DNA of 64,000 nt, from positions 5,686 to 69,685 of the forward strand of contig JBAXGD010000002.1 in the NCBI GenBank assembly GCA_037139575.1, written 5' to 3'. Below the pieces are notes generated by a model, which did not search any database, had not been told where the DNA came from, and worked only from the letters and a program-made list of their open reading frames with translations. The translations under genes were made by a program, and so were the position numbers. The DNA is from CAIYEO01 sp037139575 (GTDB lineage Bacteria; Patescibacteriota; Saccharimonadia; Saccharimonadales; UBA4665). Each line of letters starts with the position of its first letter. The stretch's first letter is position 1. Positions 50,668-59,096 of the stretch are shown here, in pieces.

Positions 50668-52842
50668 ATGGCTAAAAAGAAAAAACAAACAAGATCAAAA
50701 AAGAACCAACCCGCTGAAGGGGCAAATTTTTGGCCTCTAGCTGGCGGCATAATATTAATATTACTAGCTCTATTTGTTCTGCTTGGTGGCTTCGGCGGCG
50801 GCGGGCCATTGCCTAACGGGCTTTTCCATGGAGCTTACTGGGCATTTGGCTGGGCAGCTTATTACCTACCAGCAGTACTTGTTTACTGTGGTGTTATGAA
50901 ATTTATAACAGAGGACAATAAAATTCCTCTCTCAAAACTAATGAGCATTCTTATATCGCTGATATCATTAACCACGTGGTTTTTCATTATAGGAGCTGTA
51001 AAAACTGATGGCGGTTGGATTTTGGGACACGGCGGAACTTTAGGTAAGTTAATCGGAAATGTTAGCTTAGTTGCGCTGACAAAAACACCAGCATCATTAG
51101 TATTCCTTTTACTAGCTATTTTATCCATGTTCTATGCTTTCGGCGTTTCACCAAAAGTTATTACTAAAATTGGTGACCTACTTAAGACCAAAGAAAAAGA
51201 ACCCGATGCAGACTTATCTACACTTAAAACAAGCTCAACATTTAAGCTTAATGAAGGTGTGCCGGTAGAGCATAGCGCTCCAAAGCCAAGACTTTCAAGC
51301 TTTAAAAATGCTGCTCAAAAAGTGAACCCAGATGACAAACAGCAAGCTCTTACAATTGCGAGAGATCCAGAATGGAAATTTCCTTCAATTAGCTTGCTTG
51401 ATCAAAATCAGGACAAGGCTGATGCTGGAGACGTAGCAGGTAATGCTCAGACAATTCAGGACACTCTAGCCAATTTCAATATTGAAGTTGAGATGGAAGG
51501 GGCTAATGTTGGTCCAAGAGTTACTCAGTTTACCCTTAAGCCATCAACTGGAGTTAAGCTGACCAAGATAGTCAATCTTGAAACAAACTTAGCTTTAGAT
51601 CTAGCAGCACACTCAATAAGAATTGAAGCCCCAATCCCCGGCAAAAAAGCGGTTGGCGTTGAAGTGCCAAATATCAAACCGGCCATAGTAAGAGTTAGCT
51701 CATTACTAAAGTCACGTGAATGGACAGACATATCTAGCCCACTTGGCATGATTATTGGTCGAGACATTACTGGAGCGCCAATTGTCTATGATTTAGCTAA
51801 AATGCCTCACTTATTAGTTGCTGGTCAAACCGGTTCAGGTAAGTCGGTTATGATTAATGACATCCTAACAAGTCTCCTCTACCACAATAGCCCAAGTGAT
51901 TTGAAGCTAATCCTAGTTGACCCTAAGCAAGTAGAATTAGCTCCATATAATGACATTCCACATCTTCTAACACCTGTTATTAATGATCCAGAAAAATGTA
52001 TTAGTGCACTTAAGTGGGCGGTAGCAGAGATGGAAAGAAGACTGAAGGCGCTTGCTGAAGTTGGTCGACGAAATATTGGTGAATATAACGATCTCAAAAA
52101 AGAAGAAGGAATGCCTTATATCGTTATTGTCATTGATGAGCTTGCAGATCTTATGATGATGGCTGCTAGAGACGTAGAAGCCCTAATTGTCAGACTTGCG
52201 CAGAAAGCCAGAGCCGTCGGTATTCATTTAGTCTTAGCTACCCAAAGACCTTCAGTAGACGTTATAACTGGACTAATTAAAGCCAACGTTCCAGCTAGAA
52301 TTGCATTTACTGTGGCATCTCAAATAGATAGTCGAACAATTATTGATCAAATGGGTGCCGAGAAACTACTTGGTCAGGGAGATATGTTATTCCTAACTTC
52401 AGATATGCCTAAGCCAAAGCGTGTTCAGGCAGCATTTATCTCGGGCGATGAGACGGCTAAAGTTACAGATTTCATAAGATCTCAAAGACCTCCTCAATAC
52501 GACGACGAAATTATTAGCCAACCAGTTCAGCTTAATGGTAAGGGTGGCATAGTTGCAGACTATGGCGCCAATGATGCTGATGATGAAATGTGGAAGGATG
52601 CATTGAGGGTTGTTATAGAAGGCAAAAAAGCCAGCACGAGTTTACTCCAAAGAAGATTAAGGATTGGTTACGGTAGAGCTGCTAGGCTCATAGAAACCAT
52701 GGAGGAGCAGGGAATAATTGGTCCTGCAGATGGCCAGAGACCTCGTGAGGTACTCATAAGTAGCCTTGATGAAGTATTCGGTGGCGATAATGGATCCGGT
52801 GGAGCCGTAGAGCCTGCTGAGGCTGAAATAGACGAATCTTGA
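50668..52842 (+). CDS. ftsK: FtsK/SpoIIIE-type DNA translocase
   Basis: 724 residues from ATG 50668. A TTG start two codons earlier is less likely. Four N-terminal membrane helices (about 25-155) follow a basic tail. The motor has HLLVAGQTGSGKSVMINDIL (Walker A) and YIVIVIDELADLMMMA (Walker B), and KMPHLL. A C-terminal winged-helix gamma domain (STSLLQRRLRIGYGRAARLIETMEEQGIIGP) recognises KOPS-like sequences. It clears chromosome DNA through the division septum. Its TGA stop overlaps the -35 of the rpsF promoter. Confidence 0.96.
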   Translation: MAKKKKQTRSKKNQPAEGANFWPLAGGIILILLALFVLLGGFGGGGPLPNGLFHGAYWAFGWAAYYLPAVLVYCGVMKFITEDNKIPLSKLMSILISLISLTTWFFIIGAVKTDGGWILGHGGTLGKLIGNVSLVALTKTPASLVFLLLAILSMFYAFGVSPKVITKIGDLLKTKEKEPDADLSTLKTSSTFKLNEGVPVEHSAPKPRLSSFKNAAQKVNPDDKQQALTIARDPEWKFPSISLLDQNQDKADAGDVAGNAQTIQDTLANFNIEVEMEGANVGPRVTQFTLKPSTGVKLTKIVNLETNLALDLAAHSIRIEAPIPGKKAVGVEVPNIKPAIVRVSSLLKSREWTDISSPLGMIIGRDITGAPIVYDLAKMPHLLVAGQTGSGKSVMINDILTSLLYHNSPSDLKLILVDPKQVELAPYNDIPHLLTPVINDPEKCISALKWAVAEMERRLKALAEVGRRNIGEYNDLKKEEGMPYIVIVIDELADLMMMAARDVEALIVRLAQKARAVGIHLVLATQRPSVDVITGLIKANVPARIAFTVASQIDSRTIIDQMGAEKLLGQGDMLFLTSDMPKPKRVQAAFISGDETAKVTDFIRSQRPPQYDDEIISQPVQLNGKGGIVADYGANDADDEMWKDALRVVIEGKKASTSLLQRRLRIGYGRAARLIETMEEQGIIGPADGQRPREVLISSLDEVFGGDNGSGGAVEPAEAEIDES

Positions 52843-52867
52843 CCAACAGGGGTGAGTACGCTATAAT
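52839..52867 (+). promoter_or_regulatory. Promoter of the rpsF operon
   Basis: TTGACC (52839-52844, overlapping the ftsK stop), 17 bp, TATAAT (52862-52867), then a leader of about 60 nt to ATG 52936 with the AAGGAG ribosome-binding site. Confidence 0.8.
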
Positions 52868-52935
52868 ATGGATATTATTAACTCAGGCTTATAACTTAAG
52901 GTATATAGGCTTATTAACCAGAAGGAGAAAGACTC

Positions 52936-53349
52936 ATGAATCAATACGAAATTGGATTACTTTTTGATCCGGGATTAGAAGTAGATATTGAAAAAGCTAC
53001 CGGTATTGTAGAAAAGATTTTCAAAGACAATGGTGCCAAAATTTCCAAAGTGGATAATTGGGGCAAGAAAAAATTGGCTTACACAATCAAGAAGCAAGAC
53101 CACGCTATTTACGTATTCTATACTCTAGAGATTCCAGCATTGTCAGTCATTAAGATTGAAAAAGTGCTAAACATCACCGAAGAAGTATTGCGTTTCATCA
53201 TAGTTCGTCCAGATCTTAAGAAGATGGCTAGAGCTGAAGCTGCTCAGGCTGAACGAAAGAAGAAGCAAGCTGAACGTAGTGGAAGTGATTCTTCAAAAGA
53301 AGAAAAAACCACTGCAAAAAAGACCGACGATTCTAAATCAGATGTATAA
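52936..53349 (+). CDS. rpsF: 30S ribosomal protein S6 with C-terminal extension
   Basis: 137 residues. NQYEIGLLFDPGLE..IEKATGIVEKIFKDNGAKISKVDNWGKKKLAYTI and VLRFIIVR are the S6 ferredoxin-like fold. The C-terminus (about 100-137) is a charged Lys/Glu/Ser tail. It pairs with S18 in the 30S platform and is translated from an AAGGAG ribosome-binding site. Confidence 0.96.
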   Translation: MNQYEIGLLFDPGLEVDIEKATGIVEKIFKDNGAKISKVDNWGKKKLAYTIKKQDHAIYVFYTLEIPALSVIKIEKVLNITEEVLRFIIVRPDLKKMARAEAAQAERKKKQAERSGSDSSKEEKTTAKKTDDSKSDV

Positions 53350-53374
53350 TAGGGCTTAAAGAGGAGAATTAATT

Positions 53375-53839
53375 ATGGCGAAAAGTATTAACCAAGTAAT
53401 GTTAATGGGTAACTTAACAAGAGACCCTGAACTTAGACAGATCCCAAGCGGACAATCTGTATGTAGTTTCAGCCTTGCGCTTAATAGAAGCTATAAAGAT
53501 GCTAGTGGTGAGTGGAAAGAAGCAACTGACTATATAGATGTTGTAGCTTGGGCAAATCTCGGCGAAAGAGTTGCACAATATGTAACAAAAGGCCGTAGAG
53601 TATTGGTCCAAGGAAAACTTCAGAGTCGCAGCTGGGAACAGGATGGAGCTAAGCGAAGCAAAGTAGAAGTACTGGCGAGCGATGTAACATTTCTAGACTC
53701 TAGAGGTGGTCCAGAAGCAGAACCAAGAGATAATGATTCTCAAGGCGCTCCAGCAAGCAAGAAGCCTGCTAAGGAAGAAAGCGTAGTCATCGATGATATA
53801 GGTGACGAACCAATTAATTTAGACGATATACCATTTTAA
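53375..53839 (+). CDS. ssb: Single-stranded DNA-binding protein
   Basis: 154 residues. The OB fold is clear: INQVMLMGNLTRDPELRQIPSGQSVCSFSLALNR, WANLGERVAQYVTKGRRVLVQGKLQSRSW. The acidic C-terminal tip IDDIGDEPINLDDIPF is the protein-interaction tail. It protects single-stranded DNA. Gene order rpsF-ssb-rpsR is widely conserved. Confidence 0.97.
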   Translation: MAKSINQVMLMGNLTRDPELRQIPSGQSVCSFSLALNRSYKDASGEWKEATDYIDVVAWANLGERVAQYVTKGRRVLVQGKLQSRSWEQDGAKRSKVEVLASDVTFLDSRGGPEAEPRDNDSQGAPASKKPAKEESVVIDDIGDEPINLDDIPF

Positions 53840-53850
53840 GGAGATAGATA

Positions 53851-54054
53851 ATGGCAAAGATTTTTAAACAGCAATCAGACTCAACATATTTTGAGTACAA
53901 AGATTACAAGAACCTACAGAGATTTGTTGACATCTATGGGCAGATTGAATCTCGAAAAAAGACTGGCTTAACTGAAAGTCAGCAAAGGCAACTTGCTAAG
54001 GCTATAAAGCGAGCAAGACACTTAGCACTATTACCATTTGTTGCTAATAACTAA
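53851..54054 (+). CDS. rpsR: 30S ribosomal protein S18
   Basis: 67 residues, compact S18. KDYKNLQRFVDIYGQIESRKKTGLTESQQRQLAKAIKRARHLALLPFV matches the S18 core binding the 30S platform with S6. It follows ssb by 11 bp with ribosome-binding site AGGAGA. Confidence 0.96.
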   Translation: MAKIFKQQSDSTYFEYKDYKNLQRFVDIYGQIESRKKTGLTESQQRQLAKAIKRARHLALLPFVANN

Positions 54055-54075
54055 ATAGTTCAATAGGCAATCACA

Positions 54076-54639
54076 ATGGCTTTAAGTAACACTGAATTGA
54101 AAAAAGGTACAGTCTTCCAGATGGATGGCGTGCCGTATAAAGTCATAGACTACTCTCAAAAAGTAGTTGGACGTGGCGGTTCTATTGTTAATGTTAAAAT
54201 TAAAAGCTTAATTGATGGCAAGGTAATGGAAAAAACTGTTAAAGGCAGTGAATCTATCGAGAGAGCTGAAGTTAATAGCTTAAATGTTCAGTATTTATAT
54301 AATGACGGAACAAAATTCTATTTCATGAATCTAGATAATTACGATCAATTCGAAGTACTAGCAGAAGACATAGAAGAGCAAGTTGACTATCTAAAAGAGG
54401 GCGATAAAGTTACCGCTCAATTCTTTAATGATCAGCTTATCGGTATTGAGCTACCAAAAACTATAGCTCTTGAAGTTACCTATGCTGAAAATGTAGTTAA
54501 GGGTGATACAACATCGAATGTGCTCAAAGATGCTACCGTAGAGACAGGAAAGATTATTAAAGTTCCAGCTTTCGTTAAAACTGGCGATGTAATAAAAATA
54601 AATACCGAAACTGGATCTTACTTAGAAAGAGTTAAGTAG
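54076..54639 (+). CDS. efp: Elongation factor P
   Basis: 187 residues, three beta-barrel EF-P. GVPYKVIDYSQKVVGRGGSIVNVKIKS aligns with the E. coli loop at KPGKG; the modified Lys34 is replaced by Arg33 (GRG). The rest (FMNLDNYDQFEV, GIELPKTIALEVTYAENVVKGDT, VPAFVKTGDVIKINTETGSYLERV) is typical. It relieves ribosome stalling at polyproline. It is 21 bp after rpsR. Confidence 0.95.
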   Translation: MALSNTELKKGTVFQMDGVPYKVIDYSQKVVGRGGSIVNVKIKSLIDGKVMEKTVKGSESIERAEVNSLNVQYLYNDGTKFYFMNLDNYDQFEVLAEDIEEQVDYLKEGDKVTAQFFNDQLIGIELPKTIALEVTYAENVVKGDTTSNVLKDATVETGKIIKVPAFVKTGDVIKINTETGSYLERVK

Positions 54640-54654
54640 GGAACTGCTGCTTTT

Positions 54655-55218
54655 ATGGCTGATCTAGAATATGTTGGTCGTGGCGGTCTTAAAATACAGA
54701 GCGTAGCTAACAAGCTAGGCCTTAATTTTAGAGATAAAATCGTTCTGGATGTGGGTAGTTCAACAGGCGGATTTACAGACTTTGCTTTGCAACATGGAGC
54801 TTTGAAGGTAATTGCTGTCGATCTTGGAGTGATGCAACTACATAAGTCACTAAGGATTAACCCTAAGGTTGAGATTCACGAAAAAACAGATATTTTATCC
54901 GTAAAAGAATTATCTGGTGAGCCAGACATTATACTAATGGACTTATCGTTCGTATCATTAAGAAACATACTCCCTGGAATGCTAAATATAATACCGAAAA
55001 AAGCTGAAATGGCAGTGCTAGTAAAGCCTCAATTTGAAGCAAGTAGAGATGAAAAAATTAAAGGAATTATCAAGAATGATAGAATTAGGCGCCAAATACT
55101 CAAAGATTTTGAGTCTTGGGCATCTAAATATTTCATTATTCTCGATAAGGCTGATTCTGAAATACACGGTTCGAAGGGTAATAGTGAAAGATTTTATCTT
55201 TTAAAGAAAGTTTCTTAG
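54655..55218 (+). CDS. TlyA-like rRNA methyltransferase (FtsJ fold), without S4 domain
   Basis: 187 residues. YVGRGGLKIQSVANKLGLN is the TlyA pre-motif. VLDVGSSTGGFTDFALQHGALKVIAVDLG is SAM motif I; DLSFVSLRNILPGM and VLVKPQFEA are the catalytic K-D-K-E type positions. The usual N-terminal S4 RNA-binding domain is missing, so the protein is about 80 residues shorter than TlyA (about 270). It probably methylates ribose in rRNA. It converges on the Crp gene with an 18-bp overlap. Confidence 0.88.
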   Translation: MADLEYVGRGGLKIQSVANKLGLNFRDKIVLDVGSSTGGFTDFALQHGALKVIAVDLGVMQLHKSLRINPKVEIHEKTDILSVKELSGEPDIILMDLSFVSLRNILPGMLNIIPKKAEMAVLVKPQFEASRDEKIKGIIKNDRIRRQILKDFESWASKYFIILDKADSEIHGSKGNSERFYLLKKVS

Positions 55219-55854
55219 TTTTTCTGGATTAATTAGAAGAATATATGAATTATGCTTCGATATTAGTTTTTGTCTCTCTAGAATTGCCAGTTGTCTACCC
55301 GTAGTTTCTCTTGTGGCATTGATAGAACTTGCAATATCTTGTTGCCTTAAGGGCACACTTATTGAAATTGCTCCCGAGTCATCTAATTTTTCACCGAATC
55401 TTTCAGCACAAGTCAGTAGGTAAGATATTAGTCTTTCTCTAACTGTTCTATATTCAAGATTTAAGATTCTCTCTGAATGATTCTTATACATTTCAGTAAC
55501 CATATCGACAATTGGTAGACTCAAGTTAGGGTCAGACTGTATGTCTTTGAGAAAGGTTTCTCTGTCAATACAGTAAACAGCAGTTGGCTCTAGAGCAGTA
55601 TAGATAATTTTTCTATCTTCACCAGTTATGGCCCAGGTTATTCCCAAGAACTCTCCAGCCTTACGGATAACAAGCAAATTTTCTTCACCATATTTTGTTA
55701 TGTCGTAGGCTTTAACTAAACCACTATCAATAAATAAAATTCCCGGCGGAGTTTCGCCGGGCCTGATGATAAATTCCCCCTTAGTGTAAGTCGTTTTCTT
55801 CGCCCGACGGAAAAGATCTATCAGGGAAGCTTTCTGTTTATCAGAGGCTAACAT
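55201..55854 (-). CDS. Crp/Fnr-family transcriptional regulator
   Basis: 217 residues. The N-terminal cyclic-nucleotide-binding beta-roll (YTKGEFIIRPGETPPGILFIDSGLVKAYDI, EFLGITWAITGEDRKIIYTALEPTAVYCID) is followed by the dimerisation helix and a C-terminal winged HTH (PLRQQDIASSINATRETTGRQLAILERQKLI). The Fnr-type Fe-S cysteines are absent. The signal sensed is unknown. Confidence 0.93.
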   Translation of the reverse strand: MLASDKQKASLIDLFRRAKKTTYTKGEFIIRPGETPPGILFIDSGLVKAYDITKYGEENLLVIRKAGEFLGITWAITGEDRKIIYTALEPTAVYCIDRETFLKDIQSDPNLSLPIVDMVTEMYKNHSERILNLEYRTVRERLISYLLTCAERFGEKLDDSGAISISVPLRQQDIASSINATRETTGRQLAILERQKLISKHNSYILLINPEKLRNFL

Positions 55855-55984
55855 AAATTCATTATGACAGAACTAGGGTTATAGGGCAAATATGTGACCA
55901 ATATCTCTCAGTTTTGGTGAGCAATCTAACATACATGATTCACTAAGAAGACTAATATATAGATAGGAATAGGAGGGTAGCGAC

Positions 55985-56707
55985 ATGGTGAGCATGAGAA
56001 CCGTAGAAGAACAGCTCAGACTTTCGGGTAGCCGAATAGGCCTTTGGGGGAGATCTGAAGTAAAAGAGCTCTGTAATGTTTTATTACCAGGGGAAGAGAT
56101 CAGAGACTGTGTTAATGGCCACTATCTAAATGGTTTTGCTATGCTGTGTGCGACAAATCAAAGGATAATTTTGATTGATTCAAAACCTATGTTCTTAACG
56201 GTTGAAGATGTCAGGTATGACATGATAGCCGCGATAGATTATTCACACAGATTGCTTGATTCGACCATTAAAGTATTCACTCCAACAAAGACCCTGAACT
56301 TCACGAGTTGGAATATCCAGCGCCTAAGAAGATTATCTATGAGTGCACAGCAACATGTGCTTGCAATTAGGCAGTTCCAGCAAGCCCACTCACAAGCTTT
56401 TTCTCAGACCTATCAGCAAAATCCTCAACCGAGACCGATTACCCCAACGCCTATATATGCGCCCGTAAATCAGCTGGCAAGTAAGCCAATGTCATATTTT
56501 GTAGAAAATAATGATGAAAAATATTCAATTGCAGCACTGGCTGTCAATCATGCGATGACTGATACTAGCAGTAATGAAAATTTGAACCCAGTAGCAGAAA
56601 CGGGAATTAATGGTTTGTCATCTTATCCAGTCAATCCATTCATTAAATCATCATTTAGTTCGAGGAATAGGCAATGGCCAAGACAAGGCCTAATAACTAG
56701 ACGTTAA
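55985..56707 (+). CDS. PH-like domain protein with Gln/Pro-rich C-terminus
   Basis: 240 residues. Residues about 35-115 look like a bacterial PH (YokE/bPH) domain: LLPGEEIRDCVNGHYLNGFAMLCATNQRIILID followed by VEDVRYDMIAAIDYSHRLLDSTIKVFTPTKTLNFTSW. Residues 130-240 are low complexity (Gln, Pro, Ser, Asn). AGGAGGG lies upstream of the ATG. No membrane segment. It overlaps the 3' end of ychF by 11 bp. Confidence 0.65.
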   Translation: MVSMRTVEEQLRLSGSRIGLWGRSEVKELCNVLLPGEEIRDCVNGHYLNGFAMLCATNQRIILIDSKPMFLTVEDVRYDMIAAIDYSHRLLDSTIKVFTPTKTLNFTSWNIQRLRRLSMSAQQHVLAIRQFQQAHSQAFSQTYQQNPQPRPITPTPIYAPVNQLASKPMSYFVENNDEKYSIAALAVNHAMTDTSSNENLNPVAETGINGLSSYPVNPFIKSSFSSRNRQWPRQGLITRR

Positions 56708-57779
56708 ATCGAAATTCGACAACGTCATCGGGTTTCATGACATATGTCTTGCCTTCAGTTCTAACCTTGCCGCTAGCTTTAGCAGACTGCATTGAGCCAG
56801 TACTAATTAGATCATTGTAGTCGACTACTTCTGCAGCAATAAAACCCTTCTCGAAGTCACCGTGAATAACTCCAGCGGCCTGTGGAGCAGTATTGCCAGA
56901 GTTTATGGTCCAAGCTCTAACTTCTTTTTCACCAGCCGTTAAATAACTTTGAAGACCCAGTGTCGAATAGGCAATTTTAATTAATATACTTAGGCCATTC
57001 TCTGTCTGACCATAGCTTTCCAGTAATTCTTGAGCATCTAATTTATCTAGCCCCCTGAGTTCATTTTCTAGTTTGGCTGAAATGAACACAGAAGGGTAGT
57101 TTGGTACTATATTTGAAAGTTCTTGTTTTTTGGAACCATCACTTAAGTCATTCTCGTCAATGTTGAATAAAAATATTTGCGGCTTCAAGGATAATAATTG
57201 TAGGTCTACAAGATCTGAGAAATCTTCATTGGGCAGGGAGTTTGGCATAATTCCTTGGTCTAAATATTCCCTCACTTTTTTAATTTGTTCAACAACTATG
57301 CGAACCTTTGGATCTGACCTAGCTTCTTTCTCTAATTTAGAAAGTCTTTTATCTATAGACTGTAAATCTGCAAGCATTAATTCGGTATTAATAACTTCAA
57401 TATCCTTTTCGGGATTATGGTCTTCATCTACGTGCTGTATATTTGAATCACTGAAAGCCCTTACGACGTGAACTATTAGTGCCGTAGCTCTAATATGACC
57501 CAGGAACTGATTACCTAAACCTTCACCTTTTGATGCTCCCGCAACAAGACCGGCAATATCTGTAAATGTAACAGTCGCAGGAATTATTTTATTTGTCTTG
57601 TATAGGTCAGCTAATACTTGGAGTCTGTCGTCAGGAACTGCCACTGTTCCGCTATTTGGTTCAATTGTTGCAAAAGGGTAGTTTGCGGCTAGGGCATTTC
57701 CGTCGGTGAGTATGTTGAAAAGAGTTGATTTTCCAACATTTGGAAGGCCGACTATTCCGATTTCGAGACTTTTAGACAT
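56697..57779 (-). CDS. ychF: Ribosome-associated GTPase/ATPase YchF
   Basis: 360 residues, full length. GIVGLPNVGKSTLFNIL is the G1 P-loop, DIAGLV the G3, and FLFNIDEND a G4 of the YchF (NxxE/NxDE) type, which binds ATP more than GTP. A coiled coil (SKLEKEARSDPKVRIVVEQIKKV) and a C-terminal TGS-like domain (TINSGNTAPQAAGVIHGDFEKGF) follow. Associated with ribosomes and stress response. TACAAT lies 7 nt before the ATG. Copies of its promoter and first codons recur at 58976 and 60498. Confidence 0.96.
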   Translation of the reverse strand: MSKSLEIGIVGLPNVGKSTLFNILTDGNALAANYPFATIEPNSGTVAVPDDRLQVLADLYKTNKIIPATVTFTDIAGLVAGASKGEGLGNQFLGHIRATALIVHVVRAFSDSNIQHVDEDHNPEKDIEVINTELMLADLQSIDKRLSKLEKEARSDPKVRIVVEQIKKVREYLDQGIMPNSLPNEDFSDLVDLQLLSLKPQIFLFNIDENDLSDGSKKQELSNIVPNYPSVFISAKLENELRGLDKLDAQELLESYGQTENGLSILIKIAYSTLGLQSYLTAGEKEVRAWTINSGNTAPQAAGVIHGDFEKGFIAAEVVDYNDLISTGSMQSAKASGKVRTEGKTYVMKPDDVVEFRFNV

Positions 57780-57877
57780 AATCTAAATTGTAACAGATAC
57801 AGAGTTTGCAAGGAAATATATACTCGACAAAAAGACAAGAATATGCTAATGTATAAGAGTAAATTTAAAATAAAATT
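57757..57877. repeat. Original bidirectional ychF-promoter module (copy 1)
   Basis: 121 bp spanning the first 8 codons of ychF (reverse) and the intergenic region up to the Fic gene start. A 121-bp copy, mostly identical, lies at 58976-59096, and a diverged partial copy at about 60498-60560. Confidence 0.9.
57824..57852 (+). promoter_or_regulatory. TCGACA-N17-TAATGT promoter of the Fic-like gene
   Basis: TCGACA (57824-57829), 17-bp spacer ending TGC, TAATGT (57847-57852), then an A-rich leader to ATG 57878. Confidence 0.6.
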
Positions 57878-58804
57878 ATGTCAGAAAAGATAGAAGCAGA
57901 TCATTTCCCAGAAATAGCAGATAACGGCAAGGGGTTCCACCGTTTAGAATTATTGGGAATAGACGAACAATTAGCCGATCCTGGACAAAGACGTGAGTTA
58001 TTTTCAAGCATGTCGAATGAAGATTTTCAAAGAATGTTTGGTTATGTAAATTCTATTACTAGGGGAGAAAGTATTTCATATGATTATGAGGATGGTCAGC
58101 TTCCACTCCATCCGACCCCCAAACTCGAAGATAAATCTAGATTAATGGAAAGAACTTACGATGCTGTTAGGGAAATAGCTCAAGACGAATCATTGGACGA
58201 ACGGACTGCTTTAAGGCGAGCAGGTCTAACTATGGCTGGAGCGATAAATTTGATCCATCCTAAGAAAAACGGCAATGGCAGAACGGCTAGAGCATTACAT
58301 TATCTAATTGAGTTTGGCACGGAGCGGGGTAAGGATGCATTTGGAGATGAAATGTATGCTGTTGTCGGGAAATTACCAGTCTATGACACTGATAATCGAG
58401 ATGCGCTAAGGGATTCACCACCTTCTCAAATGGAAAGATCATTAATGCAGTTTGCTTCAGCGCATGTTTCAGAAGAAATGTCCGAGACAATGGACGATAG
58501 AGACTGGGCGGGTGTATGTGTAGTATCTTTTCTAGATATGATGAAGGGTAATGTTGTCGTACCTATAGATGAAAAAGTAAGTATTAATAGGGGCAAGAGA
58601 GAAGATGGTAGCCAAATAATTGAACGTATAGAGCCAGGTACAATGGATGGCGTAGAACTATATGAAGCTACCTATCTAGCGAGTTCAACTATACCTAATC
58701 GCAAACCCGATGATGTACCATTTGGTGCAAAGCGAGTAGTTGCTGAAAAACATGTAGTAGACCCCGATAAAACGATAAGTATTTCGATGGATATAGTGGC
58801 GTAA
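57878..58804 (+). CDS. Fic-domain-like protein (Fido family)
   Basis: 308 residues, no signal. Residues 127-138 read H-P-K-K-N-G-N-G-R-T-A-R, matching the Fic motif HPFx(D/E)GNGRxxR except that Phe is Lys and the acidic metal ligand is Asn131. The helical context (ERTYDAVREIAQ before, ALHYLIEFGTERG after) fits the Fic core. Fic enzymes attach AMP or other nucleotide moieties to target proteins. The Asn may reduce or change activity. No (S/T)xxxE(G/N) inhibitory helix is apparent. It is driven by the shared TCGACA-N17-TAATGT promoter. Confidence 0.75.
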   Translation: MSEKIEADHFPEIADNGKGFHRLELLGIDEQLADPGQRRELFSSMSNEDFQRMFGYVNSITRGESISYDYEDGQLPLHPTPKLEDKSRLMERTYDAVREIAQDESLDERTALRRAGLTMAGAINLIHPKKNGNGRTARALHYLIEFGTERGKDAFGDEMYAVVGKLPVYDTDNRDALRDSPPSQMERSLMQFASAHVSEEMSETMDDRDWAGVCVVSFLDMMKGNVVVPIDEKVSINRGKREDGSQIIERIEPGTMDGVELYEATYLASSTIPNRKPDDVPFGAKRVVAEKHVVDPDKTISISMDIVA

Positions 58805-58849
58805 GCTAATTTTAACTATAATAAAAAAGTTACTTTTGTTTTTATGAAA

Positions 58850-58975
58850 TCACCACTCGCCACCAACAGTTGTTTGCAACTCTTTTATATATTCTGGAAG
58901 GTAACCACGGGTTCTTTTATCTAGTTCTGGCATTTCAAATGAGAGAGTGAATGGTATGGTTGCTAGCTGACGATG
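58850..58975 (-). pseudogene. 126-bp 3' fragment of unknown gene X (copy 1)
   Basis: Reverse-strand frame of 41 codons and TGA: HRQLATIPFTLSFEMPEL, then DKRTRGYLPEYIKELQ and TTVGGEW. There is no start. It is joined directly to the ychF 5' copy at 58976. A homologous fragment of identical length at 60372-60497 differs at several codons (ends TAG). The intact gene X is not in the window. Confidence 0.75.
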
Positions 58976-59096
58976 CCGATTTCGAGACTTTTAGACATAA
59001 TCTAAATTGTAACAGATATAGATAACAGCAGGAAATATATACTCGACAAATCAGCAATATTATGCTAATGTATAAAAGTAAATATAAAACAAAAAA
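58976..59096. repeat. Copy 2 of the ychF-promoter module
   Basis: The same length (121 bp) as 57757-57877. The first about 43 bp, including eight ychF codons, are identical; the rest is diverged, but TCGACA at 59043-59048, 17-bp spacer and TAATGT at 59066-59071 are kept. In ychF frame the stub reads MSKSLEIG then IVS and a stop, where gene X begins. Confidence 0.9.
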
